A DNA stretch of 64,000 bases, taken from positions 930,001-994,000 of the forward strand of contig NZ_WOFU01000001.1 in assembly GCF_016879755.1 (NCBI RefSeq). Direction: 5' to 3'. Below are positions 7,635 through 16,154 of this stretch, piece after piece (the stretch's first letter is position 1; every line of letters starts with the position of its first letter). The notes beneath the pieces are model-generated. The model was given only the letters and a program-made list of their open reading frames with translations, did not search any database and had not been told where the DNA came from. A program made the translations under genes and the position numbers. The stretch comes from Bacillus sp. B15-48. Lineage in GTDB: Bacteria; Bacillota; Bacilli; Bacillales; Cytobacillaceae.

Positions 7635-7703
7635 ACTGGCAGTAATCCCCCACTTCAAGACTTCGGGTCAACTAGTTAGGATTAGTGGGGGCAAACTGCC
7701 AGT
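7635..7703 (-). repeat. large dyad repeat, copy 1 (ACTGGCAGT...ACTGCCAGT)
   Basis: This is a 69-bp hairpin-forming unit. The outer arms are actggcagt / actgccagt and the inner arms tcccccact / agtggggg. The loop holds acttcgggtcaactagttagg. A near-identical copy lies at 7894-7964. Confidence 0.8.
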
Positions 7704-7720
7704 AAATGCCCGACAAGACC

Positions 7721-7810
7721 TTTTCTTAGAGCTTTAGCTCTTAGAAAAGTCAGTCAGGCTACGCGTGATTGGCGAGATAAGATTTTTCTTTGGGCTTCAG
7801 CCCGAAAGAA
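7721..7810. repeat. two hairpins each followed by AATCAGGCTACGCGTGA-like sequence
   Basis: The hairpin ttttcttagagc / gctcttagaaaa (7721-7749) is followed by cagtcaggctacgcgtga. The hairpin ttctttgggcttcagcccgaaagaa (about 7784-7810) is followed by caatcaggctacgcgtga. They are two versions of one unit. A related hairpin with gggcttcagcc lies at 33957-33986. Confidence 0.65.
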
Positions 7811-7836
7811 TTATCAATCAGGCTACGCGTGACTAA

Positions 7837-7870
7837 CCATCAGCGGGTATGAAGCCCCCCCCTCTGATGG
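7837..7870. repeat. CCATCAG/CTGATGG hairpin repeat, copy 1
   Basis: The stem ccatcag(c)ggg / cccc...ctgatgg is followed by aagtttcgctttat. Copy 2 at 7988-8020 has the same stem and the same trailing sequence, so a composite unit of about 150 bp is duplicated here. Confidence 0.75.
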
Positions 7871-7893
7871 AAGTTTCGCTTTATCGCAGATTA

Positions 7894-7964
7894 ACTGGCA
7901 GTAATCCCCCCAACTTCAAGACTTCGGGTCAACTAGTTAGGATAAGCGGGGGCAAACTGCCAGT
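7894..7964 (-). repeat. large dyad repeat, copy 2
   Basis: This is the second copy of the 7635-7703 element, with the same outer arms and the same loop (acttcgggtcaactagttagga). The inner stem differs at a few bases. Both copies are followed by aaatgcccga. Confidence 0.8.
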
Positions 7965-7987
7965 AAATGCCCGATTGGCTCAACTAA

Positions 7988-8020
7988 CCATCAGCGGGGA
8001 TAAAGCCCCCCCTCTGATGG
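7988..8020. repeat. CCATCAG/CTGATGG hairpin repeat, copy 2
   Basis: The stem ccatcagcgggg / cccccc..ctgatgg has loop ataaag and is followed by aagtttcgctttat as in copy 1. No open frame or transposase lies nearby. The unit could be a non-autonomous mobile element or structured-RNA remnant; that is inference. Confidence 0.75.
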
Positions 8021-8103
8021 AAGTTTCGCTTTATACAAATGAGAAAAATCCCCAGTTTTTTTCAAATAAATGAAATTCTCTATCGTTAAAGAATCTTAAT
8101 GAT

Positions 8104-9399
8104 TTATAAGCCGAGCATTCTAGGCAGCGTCAATGATAGTGCTGGGATATATGTAACCAACAATAACGCTACAAAAATCGCCGCGTAAAAGCCCATGAGC
8201 GGTTTGACAACGACTTCTAAATCTAATTTGGCGACACTTACCCCGGCAAAGAGCGCACTACCAACCGGCGGTGTAATGTTTCCTACACAAAGGTTCATAA
8301 CTAACATTATTCCAAAATGAATCGGATCCATTCCGAAACTTGTTACAATCGGTAAGAAAATCGGTGTGAAAATTAACACAGCTGGTGTAATATCCATAAA
8401 CGTACCAACAAATAACAAGAAAACATTCATCATTAAAAGTAAAATGATTGGATTATCAGTAATTCCCAACAATCCTTCACTAATCATTTGCGGAATTCCC
8501 GTAAAGGACATTACCCACGACATGACCCCAGAAGCAGCAACAAGCAGCATAATCATACAAGTAAGCTGTGCGGCTTCTAAAAAGATGCCTGGAAGATCTT
8601 TAATTTTAATTGTTCTATACGCAAACGATAGGAGGAGCGTATACAAAACGGCAACGGCTGCTGCCTCTGTTGCTGTGAAAATCCCCGCGAGAATTCCACC
8701 AATAACAATAACAATTAGCAATAAACTTGGGATCGCATCAAACGATGTTTTCAGCGCAACCTTCATAGGAACTCGAGCAGGAATCGGATATTTTGCTCTT
8801 TTTGCATAAAAGAACGCAACGATCATACATAAAAGTCCCCATAAAATCCCTGGCACATACCCAGCAATGAATAGGGCAGCAATCGAAGTTCCGCCACTAG
8901 CAAGGGAATAAATAATCAATGTTTGACTCGGAGGGATCAATAATCCTGTTGGTGCGGTAGCAATATTTGCTGCTGCTGAAAACCGTGGATCATACCCTTC
9001 CTTTTTTTGCATTGGTCCAAGGACCCCACCGATTGCAATCGCTGATGCTACCGATGAACCGGCAATCGAACCGAATAACATATTTCCAACAATATTTGTA
9101 TGAGCTAACGACCCTGGCGTTCTTCCTACTAGAACTTTCGCAAAGTTAACGAGCCGTTCAGCAATTCCGCCGTTCGTCATCATGATTCCGGCAAGAATAA
9201 AAAATGGGACAGCTAGCAATGAAAAGTTATCAATCCCGGTAACTAACTTTTGACTAGAAGTAAACATCGCCATATCCATTGGCAACTGTGTTAAAATTGC
9301 CGCGATTGAAGCGATCGCAATACTAACCGAGATGGGAACACTTAACAGCAACAATAAGAGAAAGACACTTAATAATACCAGACCGGCCGTTACTGCCAT
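8104..9399 (-). CDS. TRAP transporter large permease (DctM-type)
   Basis: About 431 residues and roughly twelve hydrophobic segments with typical DctM features (AGSSVASAIAIGGVLGPMQKKEGYD; TGLLIPPSQTLI; NLCVGNITPPVG). DctM is the ion-coupled transport channel of TRAP systems and works with the small DctQ subunit and a secreted binding protein, both encoded just upstream. ATG at 9399 is chosen because aaggag lies 8 bases before it. The substrate is likely a hexuronate because uxaC is downstream, although TRAP systems carry many organic acids. Confidence 0.9.
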   Translation of the reverse strand: MAVTAGLVLLSVFLLLLLLSVPISVSIAIASIAAILTQLPMDMAMFTSSQKLVTGIDNFSLLAVPFFILAGIMMTNGGIAERLVNFAKVLVGRTPGSLAHTNIVGNMLFGSIAGSSVASAIAIGGVLGPMQKKEGYDPRFSAAANIATAPTGLLIPPSQTLIIYSLASGGTSIAALFIAGYVPGILWGLLCMIVAFFYAKRAKYPIPARVPMKVALKTSFDAIPSLLLIVIVIGGILAGIFTATEAAAVAVLYTLLLSFAYRTIKIKDLPGIFLEAAQLTCMIMLLVAASGVMSWVMSFTGIPQMISEGLLGITDNPIILLLMMNVFLLFVGTFMDITPAVLIFTPIFLPIVTSFGMDPIHFGIMLVMNLCVGNITPPVGSALFAGVSVAKLDLEVVVKPLMGFYAAIFVALLLVTYIPALSLTLPRMLGL

Positions 9400-9434
9400 T
9401 AAAAACACTCCTTTTTTTCTTAAGTCATTCTGCC

Positions 9435-9914
9435 TTACTTATGTTCTACGGCCCGTTTCCTGTCCGAAAAGACTTTTGCTATATCTAAAAGGGAATAGAG
9501 GAGAAACATTACTCCACCTACCGGGAGCGATAGGTATAAATACTCCATTGGCATACGTAATGAAGGGGATACTTGGCCCATTGCGTTTTGGAAAGCCGTC
9601 ATACCACCGAGGATCATAATAACAACCGCAAAAAGAATCACGAATGCTTCAACAAGAAGCGTAACCGCCAATTGCGATTTCTGTGGAAGTTTTCGAGCAA
9701 AAAAGACAATGGCAAGGTGTTTTTTCTGTCCGAGAACATAGGCTCCCCCGACCATCGTTAACCAAATAAGCGAAAAGCGGAGAAATTCCTCCGTAAACGT
9801 ACTAGGTGAGTTCAATATAAATCGTGTGAATACTTGCCAGAGAGCCATAACCACCATGGCAGCTAATAATACGACACTAAAGGTGCCTACTACTTTATCA
9901 AGAAGCTTTTTCAT
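9435..9914 (-). CDS. TRAP transporter small permease (DctQ-type)
   Basis: About 159 residues with four membrane helices and the DctQ-family pattern (FTEEFLRFSLIWLTMVGGAYVL, then HLAIVFF). It forms the membrane unit with DctM and helps dock the binding protein. Of two close ATG codons, the one at 9914 has correct spacing from the ggggagg ribosome site. The upstream ATG touches it. The gene lies between dctP-like and dctM-like genes in one operon, and a strong hairpin separates it from dctP. Confidence 0.9.
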   Translation of the reverse strand: MKKLLDKVVGTFSVVLLAAMVVMALWQVFTRFILNSPSTFTEEFLRFSLIWLTMVGGAYVLGQKKHLAIVFFARKLPQKSQLAVTLLVEAFVILFAVVIMILGGMTAFQNAMGQVSPSLRMPMEYLYLSLPVGGVMFLLYSLLDIAKVFSDRKRAVEHK

Positions 9915-9948
9915 AGACATCCTCCCCTCTATCTTCATCAATTTTATA

Positions 9949-9989
9949 GAGGTCCTTCCATCTGTAAATATATGTAGATGAAGGACCTC
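9949..9989 (-). promoter_or_regulatory. intercistronic stem-loop between the TRAP binding-protein and small-permease genes
   Basis: A 14-bp near-perfect stem (gaggtccttc..atct / agat.gaaggacctc) has no T-run after it. In this position such hairpins usually shield the 3' end of the abundant binding-protein mRNA from exonucleases or partly terminate transcription. The sequence is seen; the role is inferred. Confidence 0.65.
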
Positions 9990-10004
9990 ACGTTAGATTG
10001 TTAA

Positions 10005-11060
10005 TTAATCATTCAAGTGATTTTGGAAATCTTCAAACCATCTTGCATTATCTTCGCTCTTATCTTTGAAGTTTTCATGAATTGGTGCTGCACTTTCGAT
10101 AAATGGAGTTTTATCGATGTCGTTAAATGTTACATTCATTTCTTCTTTCGCTTGTTTCACTGCTGCTTCCGTTGCTTCTGCCCAACGATCTTTATGATCA
10201 TCAGAAGACGTTCTCGCTGCTTCCATTACGGCTTGTTGTTGGTCTTCAGAAAGTGCTTCCCAAGCTCTTGTACTAATGATTAAAACGTCTGGTGAATATT
10301 GGTGGTCTGTTTGTGACCAATGCTTCGCTACTTCCCCGTGCTTATTTGCAGTTAAACCTAACTCATTGTTTTCTGCACCATCAATGATCCCTTGTTGAAG
10401 CGCTGTATAAACTTCACCAAATGACATCGGCGTTGGAGATCCACCCATTGCTTCAATCATCGCAATTGCAGTCGGGCTTTCTTGAACACGAATCTTTAAC
10501 CCCTTCATATCTTCAGGAGATGAAACAGCCTTGCTTGTCGTATAAATGCTACGGCTTCCTCCGCTGTACCAGCCAATCGCAAACCAACCTGTGTCTTTCG
10601 ATTTTTCAAAAATTTCCTTCACTGCATCACTATTGTCCATTACATCATAATAATGTTCTTCGCTTTGGAAAACGTAAGGAAGGTTGAAAATGGAATAAGC
10701 TTCTTCAAACCCTTCTAACGCACTCGCACTTACACGAGCCATTTCAAGTGTTCCTGATTTTACAAGCTCAATAACAGATCTTTCTTCACCTAGCACACCA
10801 CTATGATGAAGTTCAACATTCACACTGCCATCTGAATTTTCTTCTGCTAATTCAGTGAATTGTCTTAACGATTTTGTTACCGCATGCTCTTCTGGGTGGT
10901 TAGAAGCTAGACGCCAAGAGAAATTCTCTGCTGTTTGCTCGCCTCCACCTTCATTGTCTGTTGTGTCACCGGCATCATTATTACCGCCACCGCCGCCGCA
11001 CGCAGCTAATAGCAAGACGGCCAATAATCCGATTACTGCGAATGAAAATAGTTTTTTCAT
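10005..11060 (-). CDS. TRAP transporter solute-binding lipoprotein (DctP-type)
   Basis: A 351-residue DctP-family extracytoplasmic binding protein. It has a lipoprotein signal peptide with lipobox LLAAC (Cys 21), a short Gly/Asp-rich linker, then the DctP fold with PYVFQSEEHYYDVMD and the conserved basic KIRVQESP segment that normally holds the Arg binding the substrate carboxylate. It is first gene of the TRAP operon. The 800-base upstream region contains candidate LacI/CcpA-type operator sites. A hexuronate ligand is inferred from the neighbouring uxaC. Confidence 0.92.
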   Translation of the reverse strand: MKKLFSFAVIGLLAVLLLAACGGGGGNNDAGDTTDNEGGGEQTAENFSWRLASNHPEEHAVTKSLRQFTELAEENSDGSVNVELHHSGVLGEERSVIELVKSGTLEMARVSASALEGFEEAYSIFNLPYVFQSEEHYYDVMDNSDAVKEIFEKSKDTGWFAIGWYSGGSRSIYTTSKAVSSPEDMKGLKIRVQESPTAIAMIEAMGGSPTPMSFGEVYTALQQGIIDGAENNELGLTANKHGEVAKHWSQTDHQYSPDVLIISTRAWEALSEDQQQAVMEAARTSSDDHKDRWAEATEAAVKQAKEEMNVTFNDIDKTPFIESAAPIHENFKDKSEDNARWFEDFQNHLND

Positions 11061-11370
11061 AATAAAATGTCCTCCTAATTGAATGATTATTTTTAAAAAT
11101 GATTCCCGTTTAATTGACAGCCTGATAAATAAAAACTGTCTTGTTCTTGTAAAAAGGCTTGTACAGCTCCAAAGCTTGACGATTAGTCATCATTTCTGTT
11201 CGCCGTTCCTCCTCACCTCCTTAACCATTTACTTCCCTCGATTTCCTCTTCAAAACACTTAACCACCAGTGAATTCTTTCCTTTTATACTATTTGCAGAG
11301 TAATCGTTTTCATTTATGCCAAAAAATGGGATTGTACATTTATTCCTAGTTATGTATTTGTTTGTTTGTT

Positions 11371-11480
11371 TGTAAACGGTTTGATTAATTCGTTTGTTTA
11401 GTAACCTTTTCAAATAATTTGTTTATTTATTTGTTTAGTAACCTTCTTAATTAATATATCACTAAATAAACCGTTTGCAC
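11371..11480. promoter_or_regulatory. candidate LacI/CcpA-type operators upstream of the TRAP operon
   Basis: tgtaaacggtttga (11371) and aataaaccgtttgca (11465) both carry the AAACSGTTT core typical of LacI-family operators such as cre or hexuronate-repressor sites. Between them tttgtttagtaacctt occurs twice (about 11393 and 11430), possibly another operator pair. The sites are about 300-400 bases from the dctP-like start, so assignment is tentative. Confidence 0.4.
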
Positions 11481-11520
11481 AATGACTTTCTCGAAAAAAT
11501 TTTCCGCCTTTGGCGAATGA

Positions 11521-11560
11521 AAAAAAGCAGGATTTCTCCTATTCTTTGGAAAACCTGCTT
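11521..11560 (-). terminator. terminator-like hairpin, minus strand
   Basis: The arms aagcagg / cctgctt, with inner ttttcc / ggaga-type pairing, are followed on the minus strand by a T-run. It would end transcripts coming from the YknX-like gene before they reach the TRAP operon. Confidence 0.6.
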
Positions 11561-11618
11561 AAATTATTCTTTCTTTTTGGGCTCCGTTATCATTCATTGT
11601 TGATTTTCGTGTAAGCAT

Positions 11619-11805
11619 AGGCGGAGAATTTCCCGCTAATGTATATAGTAGAAGCTTAAGAAGCAGATATAAGCGGAGAAATTCCGCTTAACTGCTCTAA
11701 ATAAGACAAAATTCAAAGCTTTTGATCATATAGACGGAAAAACTCCCCTTATTTTTAAGGAAATATCGGTATTTCCCAGTTTAGGCGGAATATTTCCGCT
11801 TATTT
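11619..11805. repeat. TCCGCTTA palindrome array 1 (four sites)
   Basis: Four palindromes of the type AAGCGGAnAAnTTCCGCTTA begin their GCGG/ACGG at 11621, 11673, 11734 and 11785, with spacings of 52, 61 and 51 bp. The spacers are unrelated to each other. The same four-site layout with 51, 61 and 52 bp spacing occurs at 58598-58785. Confidence 0.85.
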
Positions 11806-11869
11806 CACTAACATAATAAAATCTACATTCAGTTATAACAGCGATATTTTCGATTTTCCGCGTCAACTG

Positions 11870-13315
11870 CTATCTCTTCGTAAAGCCAACACCAATCTGT
11901 TTGAGGATGTCCATTTTCCGCTCAGTCTTAACCGGTTCAAGGCTAAGCCTATATAAATGAAGCTTTGTGATAAACGGGTCGTCTTTCCGGGCAACTTCTG
12001 TCGGATTAGCAACGACCGTTTCCCCGGCGGAAACCCCACTAACAATCTCACTGCGACCATCGACCTCAAGTCCGATGCGAATTTGCCGCTGTTCGATTTT
12101 ACCAGTCGGTGTGATTACGTATAAATAGCTGCCCTTTTCCAGCTGCTCGCTCGCGACAGTGACTGCCCGATCGACTCGCTTCGTAATAACGGTGACATCG
12201 ACTTGGGCGCCAGGAATGATGACGTCGCGCGGATTGATTTGTTCGTGTAACTGCTTAGCCAAATCCTCGGTCCCAGCAGATTCGTCTGAATCGGTCATCC
12301 AATTCGTTTCGTCTATTTGATTTCGGTTCGGGTTCCACTCAGTTTCACCTGTATCCGGGATCCGATCCGGTTCAACTGCTGTACCTAGTCCATCTGCATC
12401 GGTGGCCCGATCGATTTCGGCTCCCTCGGCGTTCCAATCCCCATCCTCTTCTTGCCAGCTCGACTCATCGAGCCAATCTTGCTCTAACTCTTCCATGTTT
12501 AGCTCAATTTCAAACGGGAAGGCACTTTCTACCCCGATGCTCGGTTCCGCATTCGGATAGCGGGCAATCTTTGTTAAGTTTCCGCTCACTCTCCTGCCGA
12601 GCAAATCGGACGAAATCGACACTTCCATTCCCGGCTTAACCTTCGCCAAATCGGTTTCCGTGAAGGCCCCGCTGACCACTGGCGTATCCGAAGCAATCGT
12701 AATGACTGGGTTCGTTAAATCATACTGAATTGTTTTCACCGTTCCCGAGACATCGCTCGTCACATCAATTTCCCTGCCCGCATTTAGCGCGGCAATGCGG
12801 TCGTCGTATTCGTCGATTTCCTCAAGAAGGCGGCGTTGTTCGCGTTCTTTATCATAAATCTCTTTTTCAATCGTAATTTCAACGATTTTATCTGAAGAAG
12901 AATCTTCATCATCGACAGCGATTGTTGAAACATTGCGCACATATTCTAGCTGCCGAATTTGCTCATCAATTAACGACACTTCGCGGCGGAGCGTGTCTTT
13001 CTCACTTTGAAGTCGTTGGCGATCCGCATCCCTTTGGGCCGATGAATACTCAAATAACGGGGTTCCGACTTGAACCTCATCGCCTTGACCGACTAAAAAC
13101 CCGGCAAAGCCGCCTTGTTCTGGATGGTAATAAACCGGATGTTCTGCCGCGGGGATGATGACCCCCTCGGTTTCAAGCGTTTCAACGAGATCCTCGGTCC
13201 CCGCTTTCGTCCATTGCGAAATATAGGATGTACGATCCACCTTGCTGTCTATGTGAATCGTTAATAACACATTGGCGCCGACGAACAAAAGTGCGATCAC
13301 AATGATTCTTTTCAT
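11870..13315 (-). CDS. YknX-like membrane fusion (adaptor) protein with an acidic insert
   Basis: A 481-residue HlyD/RND-type periplasmic-adaptor homologue. It has an N-terminal membrane anchor (about 5-20), a lipoyl-type half domain (FAGFLVGQGDEVQVGTPLFEY), a coiled coil (about 95-185) and beta-barrel and C-terminal domains. It is longer than typical Bacillus YknX (near 380) because about 75 acidic, Trp/Asp/Glu-rich residues are inserted around 270-345. The gene follows a Yip1-family gene as yknX follows yknW in B. subtilis, but no ABC ATPase or permease (yknYZ) follows. Its export partner must be encoded elsewhere, or the system is reduced. Confidence 0.7.
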   Translation of the reverse strand: MKRIIVIALLFVGANVLLTIHIDSKVDRTSYISQWTKAGTEDLVETLETEGVIIPAAEHPVYYHPEQGGFAGFLVGQGDEVQVGTPLFEYSSAQRDADRQRLQSEKDTLRREVSLIDEQIRQLEYVRNVSTIAVDDEDSSSDKIVEITIEKEIYDKEREQRRLLEEIDEYDDRIAALNAGREIDVTSDVSGTVKTIQYDLTNPVITIASDTPVVSGAFTETDLAKVKPGMEVSISSDLLGRRVSGNLTKIARYPNAEPSIGVESAFPFEIELNMEELEQDWLDESSWQEEDGDWNAEGAEIDRATDADGLGTAVEPDRIPDTGETEWNPNRNQIDETNWMTDSDESAGTEDLAKQLHEQINPRDVIIPGAQVDVTVITKRVDRAVTVASEQLEKGSYLYVITPTGKIEQRQIRIGLEVDGRSEIVSGVSAGETVVANPTEVARKDDPFITKLHLYRLSLEPVKTERKMDILKQIGVGFTKR

Positions 13316-13333
13316 AAAAATGCACCTGCCCGT

Positions 13334-13999
13334 TTAAATAATATTTTCAAAGTGAATGATGGAGAATACAGCTGTAAATAGCCAATAAAGAAGGTTCAAG
13401 CCGAGCACAAGTCCGAGCACAATCGCCCGCGACTTCTCTGTCAATCCCCGCACATAACAATATTGAATCCACATCGCCAAAAGTTTAAAAATCGTGATGG
13501 CGCTGAAAAAATTCACTATAAATGCGTTGTTTGTTAAAGACTGTGCAATCGGTCCGAACGAAAATGGAGACGATAACTCTGGTACACCAAGCAGAAGGCT
13601 AACAGGAATGAACAGCAGCTTTTCAACTAATAAAACAAGCAGAACAATTAGCTGCATAACTAGAAATTTACGTAGCCCTGTATCGGTCATGCTCCAAAAC
13701 CATAAGGACGACAAATACAAAATCACCGCTCCGTAAAAGAACCCCCACAGCACTTGTCCAATGAGAAACAACAGTTTTTTCCATTCAAATTCGGCAGCTG
13801 ATGCTTTCGTTAACTCATCTGCTAAATATTCACCGCCAATTCCAAAAAAGGCGCTCAAGCCGGAAACAAAGCCGCTTAGGAGAATGAGGGCAATGACATG
13901 CCTCCAAACTTTCCCCACCGATTCAGTGTTTTTTAAGTCATATATGTAGTCATTCGGACGGCGCAACCCGCGCAACAGTCGAATTTGGAATTGTTGCAT
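13334..13999 (-). CDS. YknW-like Yip1-family membrane protein
   Basis: About 221 residues with five or six hydrophobic helices, typical of the Yip1 family. In B. subtilis YknW helps assemble the YknXYZ exporter that protects against the SDP toxin. The start at 13999 is chosen for its ggggggag ribosome site 7 bases upstream; a GTG at 14026 lacks one. It is 18 bases upstream of the adaptor gene, so the two form an operon. The gene is divergent from the SWIM-domain gene. Confidence 0.7.
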   Translation of the reverse strand: MQQFQIRLLRGLRRPNDYIYDLKNTESVGKVWRHVIALILLSGFVSGLSAFFGIGGEYLADELTKASAAEFEWKKLLFLIGQVLWGFFYGAVILYLSSLWFWSMTDTGLRKFLVMQLIVLLVLLVEKLLFIPVSLLLGVPELSSPFSFGPIAQSLTNNAFIVNFFSAITIFKLLAMWIQYCYVRGLTEKSRAIVLGLVLGLNLLYWLFTAVFSIIHFENII

Positions 14000-14233
14000 T
14001 TTCCAGCTCCCCCCAATAATTTGCACATTATGTCTAGTTTAATCGAAATGATGAGCTTTCGGTTAGGTCGTTCGCATCATTTTTTGTCTAATTTAGTTGT
14101 AGCATATTTTCAGGGGAATTACTGATTTTTTACCTTTTTTTAGTCTATTTTTTTCAATCGATTGGAAAATGAACATTGCCTCCCATTTTCGGTTATAATT
14201 AAGAAATGTACTTTTTTAAAAGGAGGGTGAGCG

Positions 14234-15829
14234 GTGGTGATCGTTCCTGACCAAATTCATCATTTAGCCCTTGAACTAAAGCGGATGCTCCGACCGGAGT
14301 TAGAAGAAGATGCCAAAATTGTCCAAAAGGGGCTAATGCTTTATCAACAAAATCTCGTCCATCATTTAAAATTTGTCGGCGGCTCCATTTGGGCAACCGT
14401 CCAGGATGTGAGCCCCGTTCGTGTCTATGTTAACATTCCGAACCCTGCCGATAGCACCTGTACCTGTCCGGAATCATCCTTCTGCCGCCATCGAATGGCG
14501 AGTTTTTTCCACGCGTACAGTCAGGTCGCAAGTGTCGGTGATTGGGTCGAGGCATGGCGGGCGCCGCTGAAAGAGAGTCGACTGGCTGAACAGCAGGGGG
14601 TAATAACAGCGAAACACCTAATGAAGACTGATACGCCAATGGAGAACCAAACGTATCCGATGTGGGCGGCGCAATTCGAGCGGAGTTTTTATGAAATTGT
14701 GCTCGGTCAAGGCAAGCCGACTCCATATGTGATTCCTGGTTTAGTGCAGACGTTTTTACGCGCACAGCGGGCCCTCGCACCGCAAAAGCAGGAATGGCGC
14801 GAACTGTTTGATTTGATCGCAAAAGTGCATGCGTTTAAGCTGCTGGCCACTTTAAGTGCCGAGCTCGATCATTCTCCATCTGTCATTGATCGCTATTATC
14901 GCTATGTATTTGATTCGCTCATTGACGAGATTGCTACTTTATCCAATCGCTCTGTGCCATTTGATTTTGATCCGTATATGGACGGATTGATTAAGGATAT
15001 CGCTGAACTGATTGAAACGATAGATGACTTTGAATTTGAACGAGTAAATTTATATCGGGTGCTTTGGAGCCGTTTGTTGACAAGTACGAAGTGGCGCGAA
15101 GATGAGCGCGAGCGGCTAAAAGTCCTCGGGACGCAAACAACCAATCTTGAGAACATTGCCCTTGCGCATCACTCTTTTTTAATCCGTCGTGACAAGGAAA
15201 CGATTGGTTATATAAAGGAACTTGGCGTGAGCGCACTTCCGTTGTTATTTTATTGGATTGAAGAGTTGGCGCAGCAAGGGGATGTTAAACGGTGCGGTGA
15301 ATATGTTGACTTCCTCTCGCAAAATTTGCGTCCTGCGCTCACCCGGATGGGGAATCATCGCAGCGCCCGTGATTTTACCCGCCATGTACTGCGGACGACG
15401 ACGCCATATTTCCGCGCTGGCGGCAATGAAGACCATTATGAGCGGATGCTTACCCAGTCGCTTCCCTATAGTTTCATTGAGTACGAGGACTTTTTATTTA
15501 TGAAGAGCCAGTACGATAAATGGGCGGAGTTATACACGTATGCCAACTTTGATTCTTTTTCAGTACCGAATGATAAATTAAAGATTGTTCAAAAGGAAGC
15601 ACCAGAAGTGTTGCTGCCGATTTTGCATCAGGCGGTTGCGCAATTGATTGAACAGAAAAACCGCCCGAGTTATAAACAGGCTGTCCGCCTGCTGAAAAAG
15701 CTGCGAACGGTCTATAAAAAATTAAAGCGCGTCCCAGAATGGGAAACATTCATGCAAAAGCTGATTGCCAAATACAAACGACTGCGTGCTTTTAATGAAG
15801 AATGTGTGCGCGGGAAACTTGTTAATTAA
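14234..15829 (+). CDS. ywqB: SWIM zinc-finger protein (YwqB-like)
   Basis: A 531-residue protein with a SWIM motif near the N-terminus (C76-x-C78 ... C84-x-H86, CTCPESSFCRH). The rest is helical and rich in charged residues. It is a partner-type protein: in Bacillus, ywqB lies next to the SNF2 helicase gene ywqA, as here. The role is unknown; SWIM fingers bind DNA or proteins. The GTG start at 14234 is supported by aggagg 7 bases before it. A 39-bp tandem repeat fills the 325 bases before the helicase gene. Confidence 0.85.
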   Translation: MVIVPDQIHHLALELKRMLRPELEEDAKIVQKGLMLYQQNLVHHLKFVGGSIWATVQDVSPVRVYVNIPNPADSTCTCPESSFCRHRMASFFHAYSQVASVGDWVEAWRAPLKESRLAEQQGVITAKHLMKTDTPMENQTYPMWAAQFERSFYEIVLGQGKPTPYVIPGLVQTFLRAQRALAPQKQEWRELFDLIAKVHAFKLLATLSAELDHSPSVIDRYYRYVFDSLIDEIATLSNRSVPFDFDPYMDGLIKDIAELIETIDDFEFERVNLYRVLWSRLLTSTKWREDERERLKVLGTQTTNLENIALAHHSFLIRRDKETIGYIKELGVSALPLLFYWIEELAQQGDVKRCGEYVDFLSQNLRPALTRMGNHRSARDFTRHVLRTTTPYFRAGGNEDHYERMLTQSLPYSFIEYEDFLFMKSQYDKWAELYTYANFDSFSVPNDKLKIVQKEAPEVLLPILHQAVAQLIEQKNRPSYKQAVRLLKKLRTVYKKLKRVPEWETFMQKLIAKYKRLRAFNEECVRGKLVN

Positions 15830-15837
15830 GGTTGGTG

Positions 15838-16130
15838 CTCGGGCACAGGTTATCACGAATGAACATTAGGTTGGTGCACAGGCTCATGTTATCACGAATG
15901 AACTTTAGGTTGGTGCTCGGGCCTGGGTTATCACGAATGAACTTTGGGTTGGTGCATAGACCCATGTTATCACGAATGAACTTTAGGTTGGTGCTCAGGC
16001 CTAGGTTATCACGAATGAACTTTGGGTTGGTGCTCGGGCCCAGGTTATCACGAATGAACTTTAGGTTGGTGCACAGGCCCAGGTTTGCAAACAAACTTCG
16101 GATTAGTGATCGAGCCCGGGTTTGCGAATT
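15838..16130. repeat. 39-bp tandem repeat between the SWIM and SNF2 genes
   Basis: tatcacgaatgaac begins at 15851, 15890, 15929, 15968, 16007 and 16046, an exact 39-bp period over six copies. Two decayed copies follow to about 16130. Each unit also contains ggttggtgc(t/a)c and a variable GC-rich segment (ctcgggcc, cacaggcc). Because 39 is divisible by 3, open frames run through the array on both strands, but none has a convincing start. Confidence 0.95.
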
Positions 16131-16154
16131 GAATTGGAAAGGAGCGGTTGTGTT

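Noticed and set aside
11213-11413. 66-residue minus-strand frame upstream of the TRAP operon
   Set aside because: It lies in AT-rich operator-like repeats, has no convincing ribosome site and shows no recognisable features.
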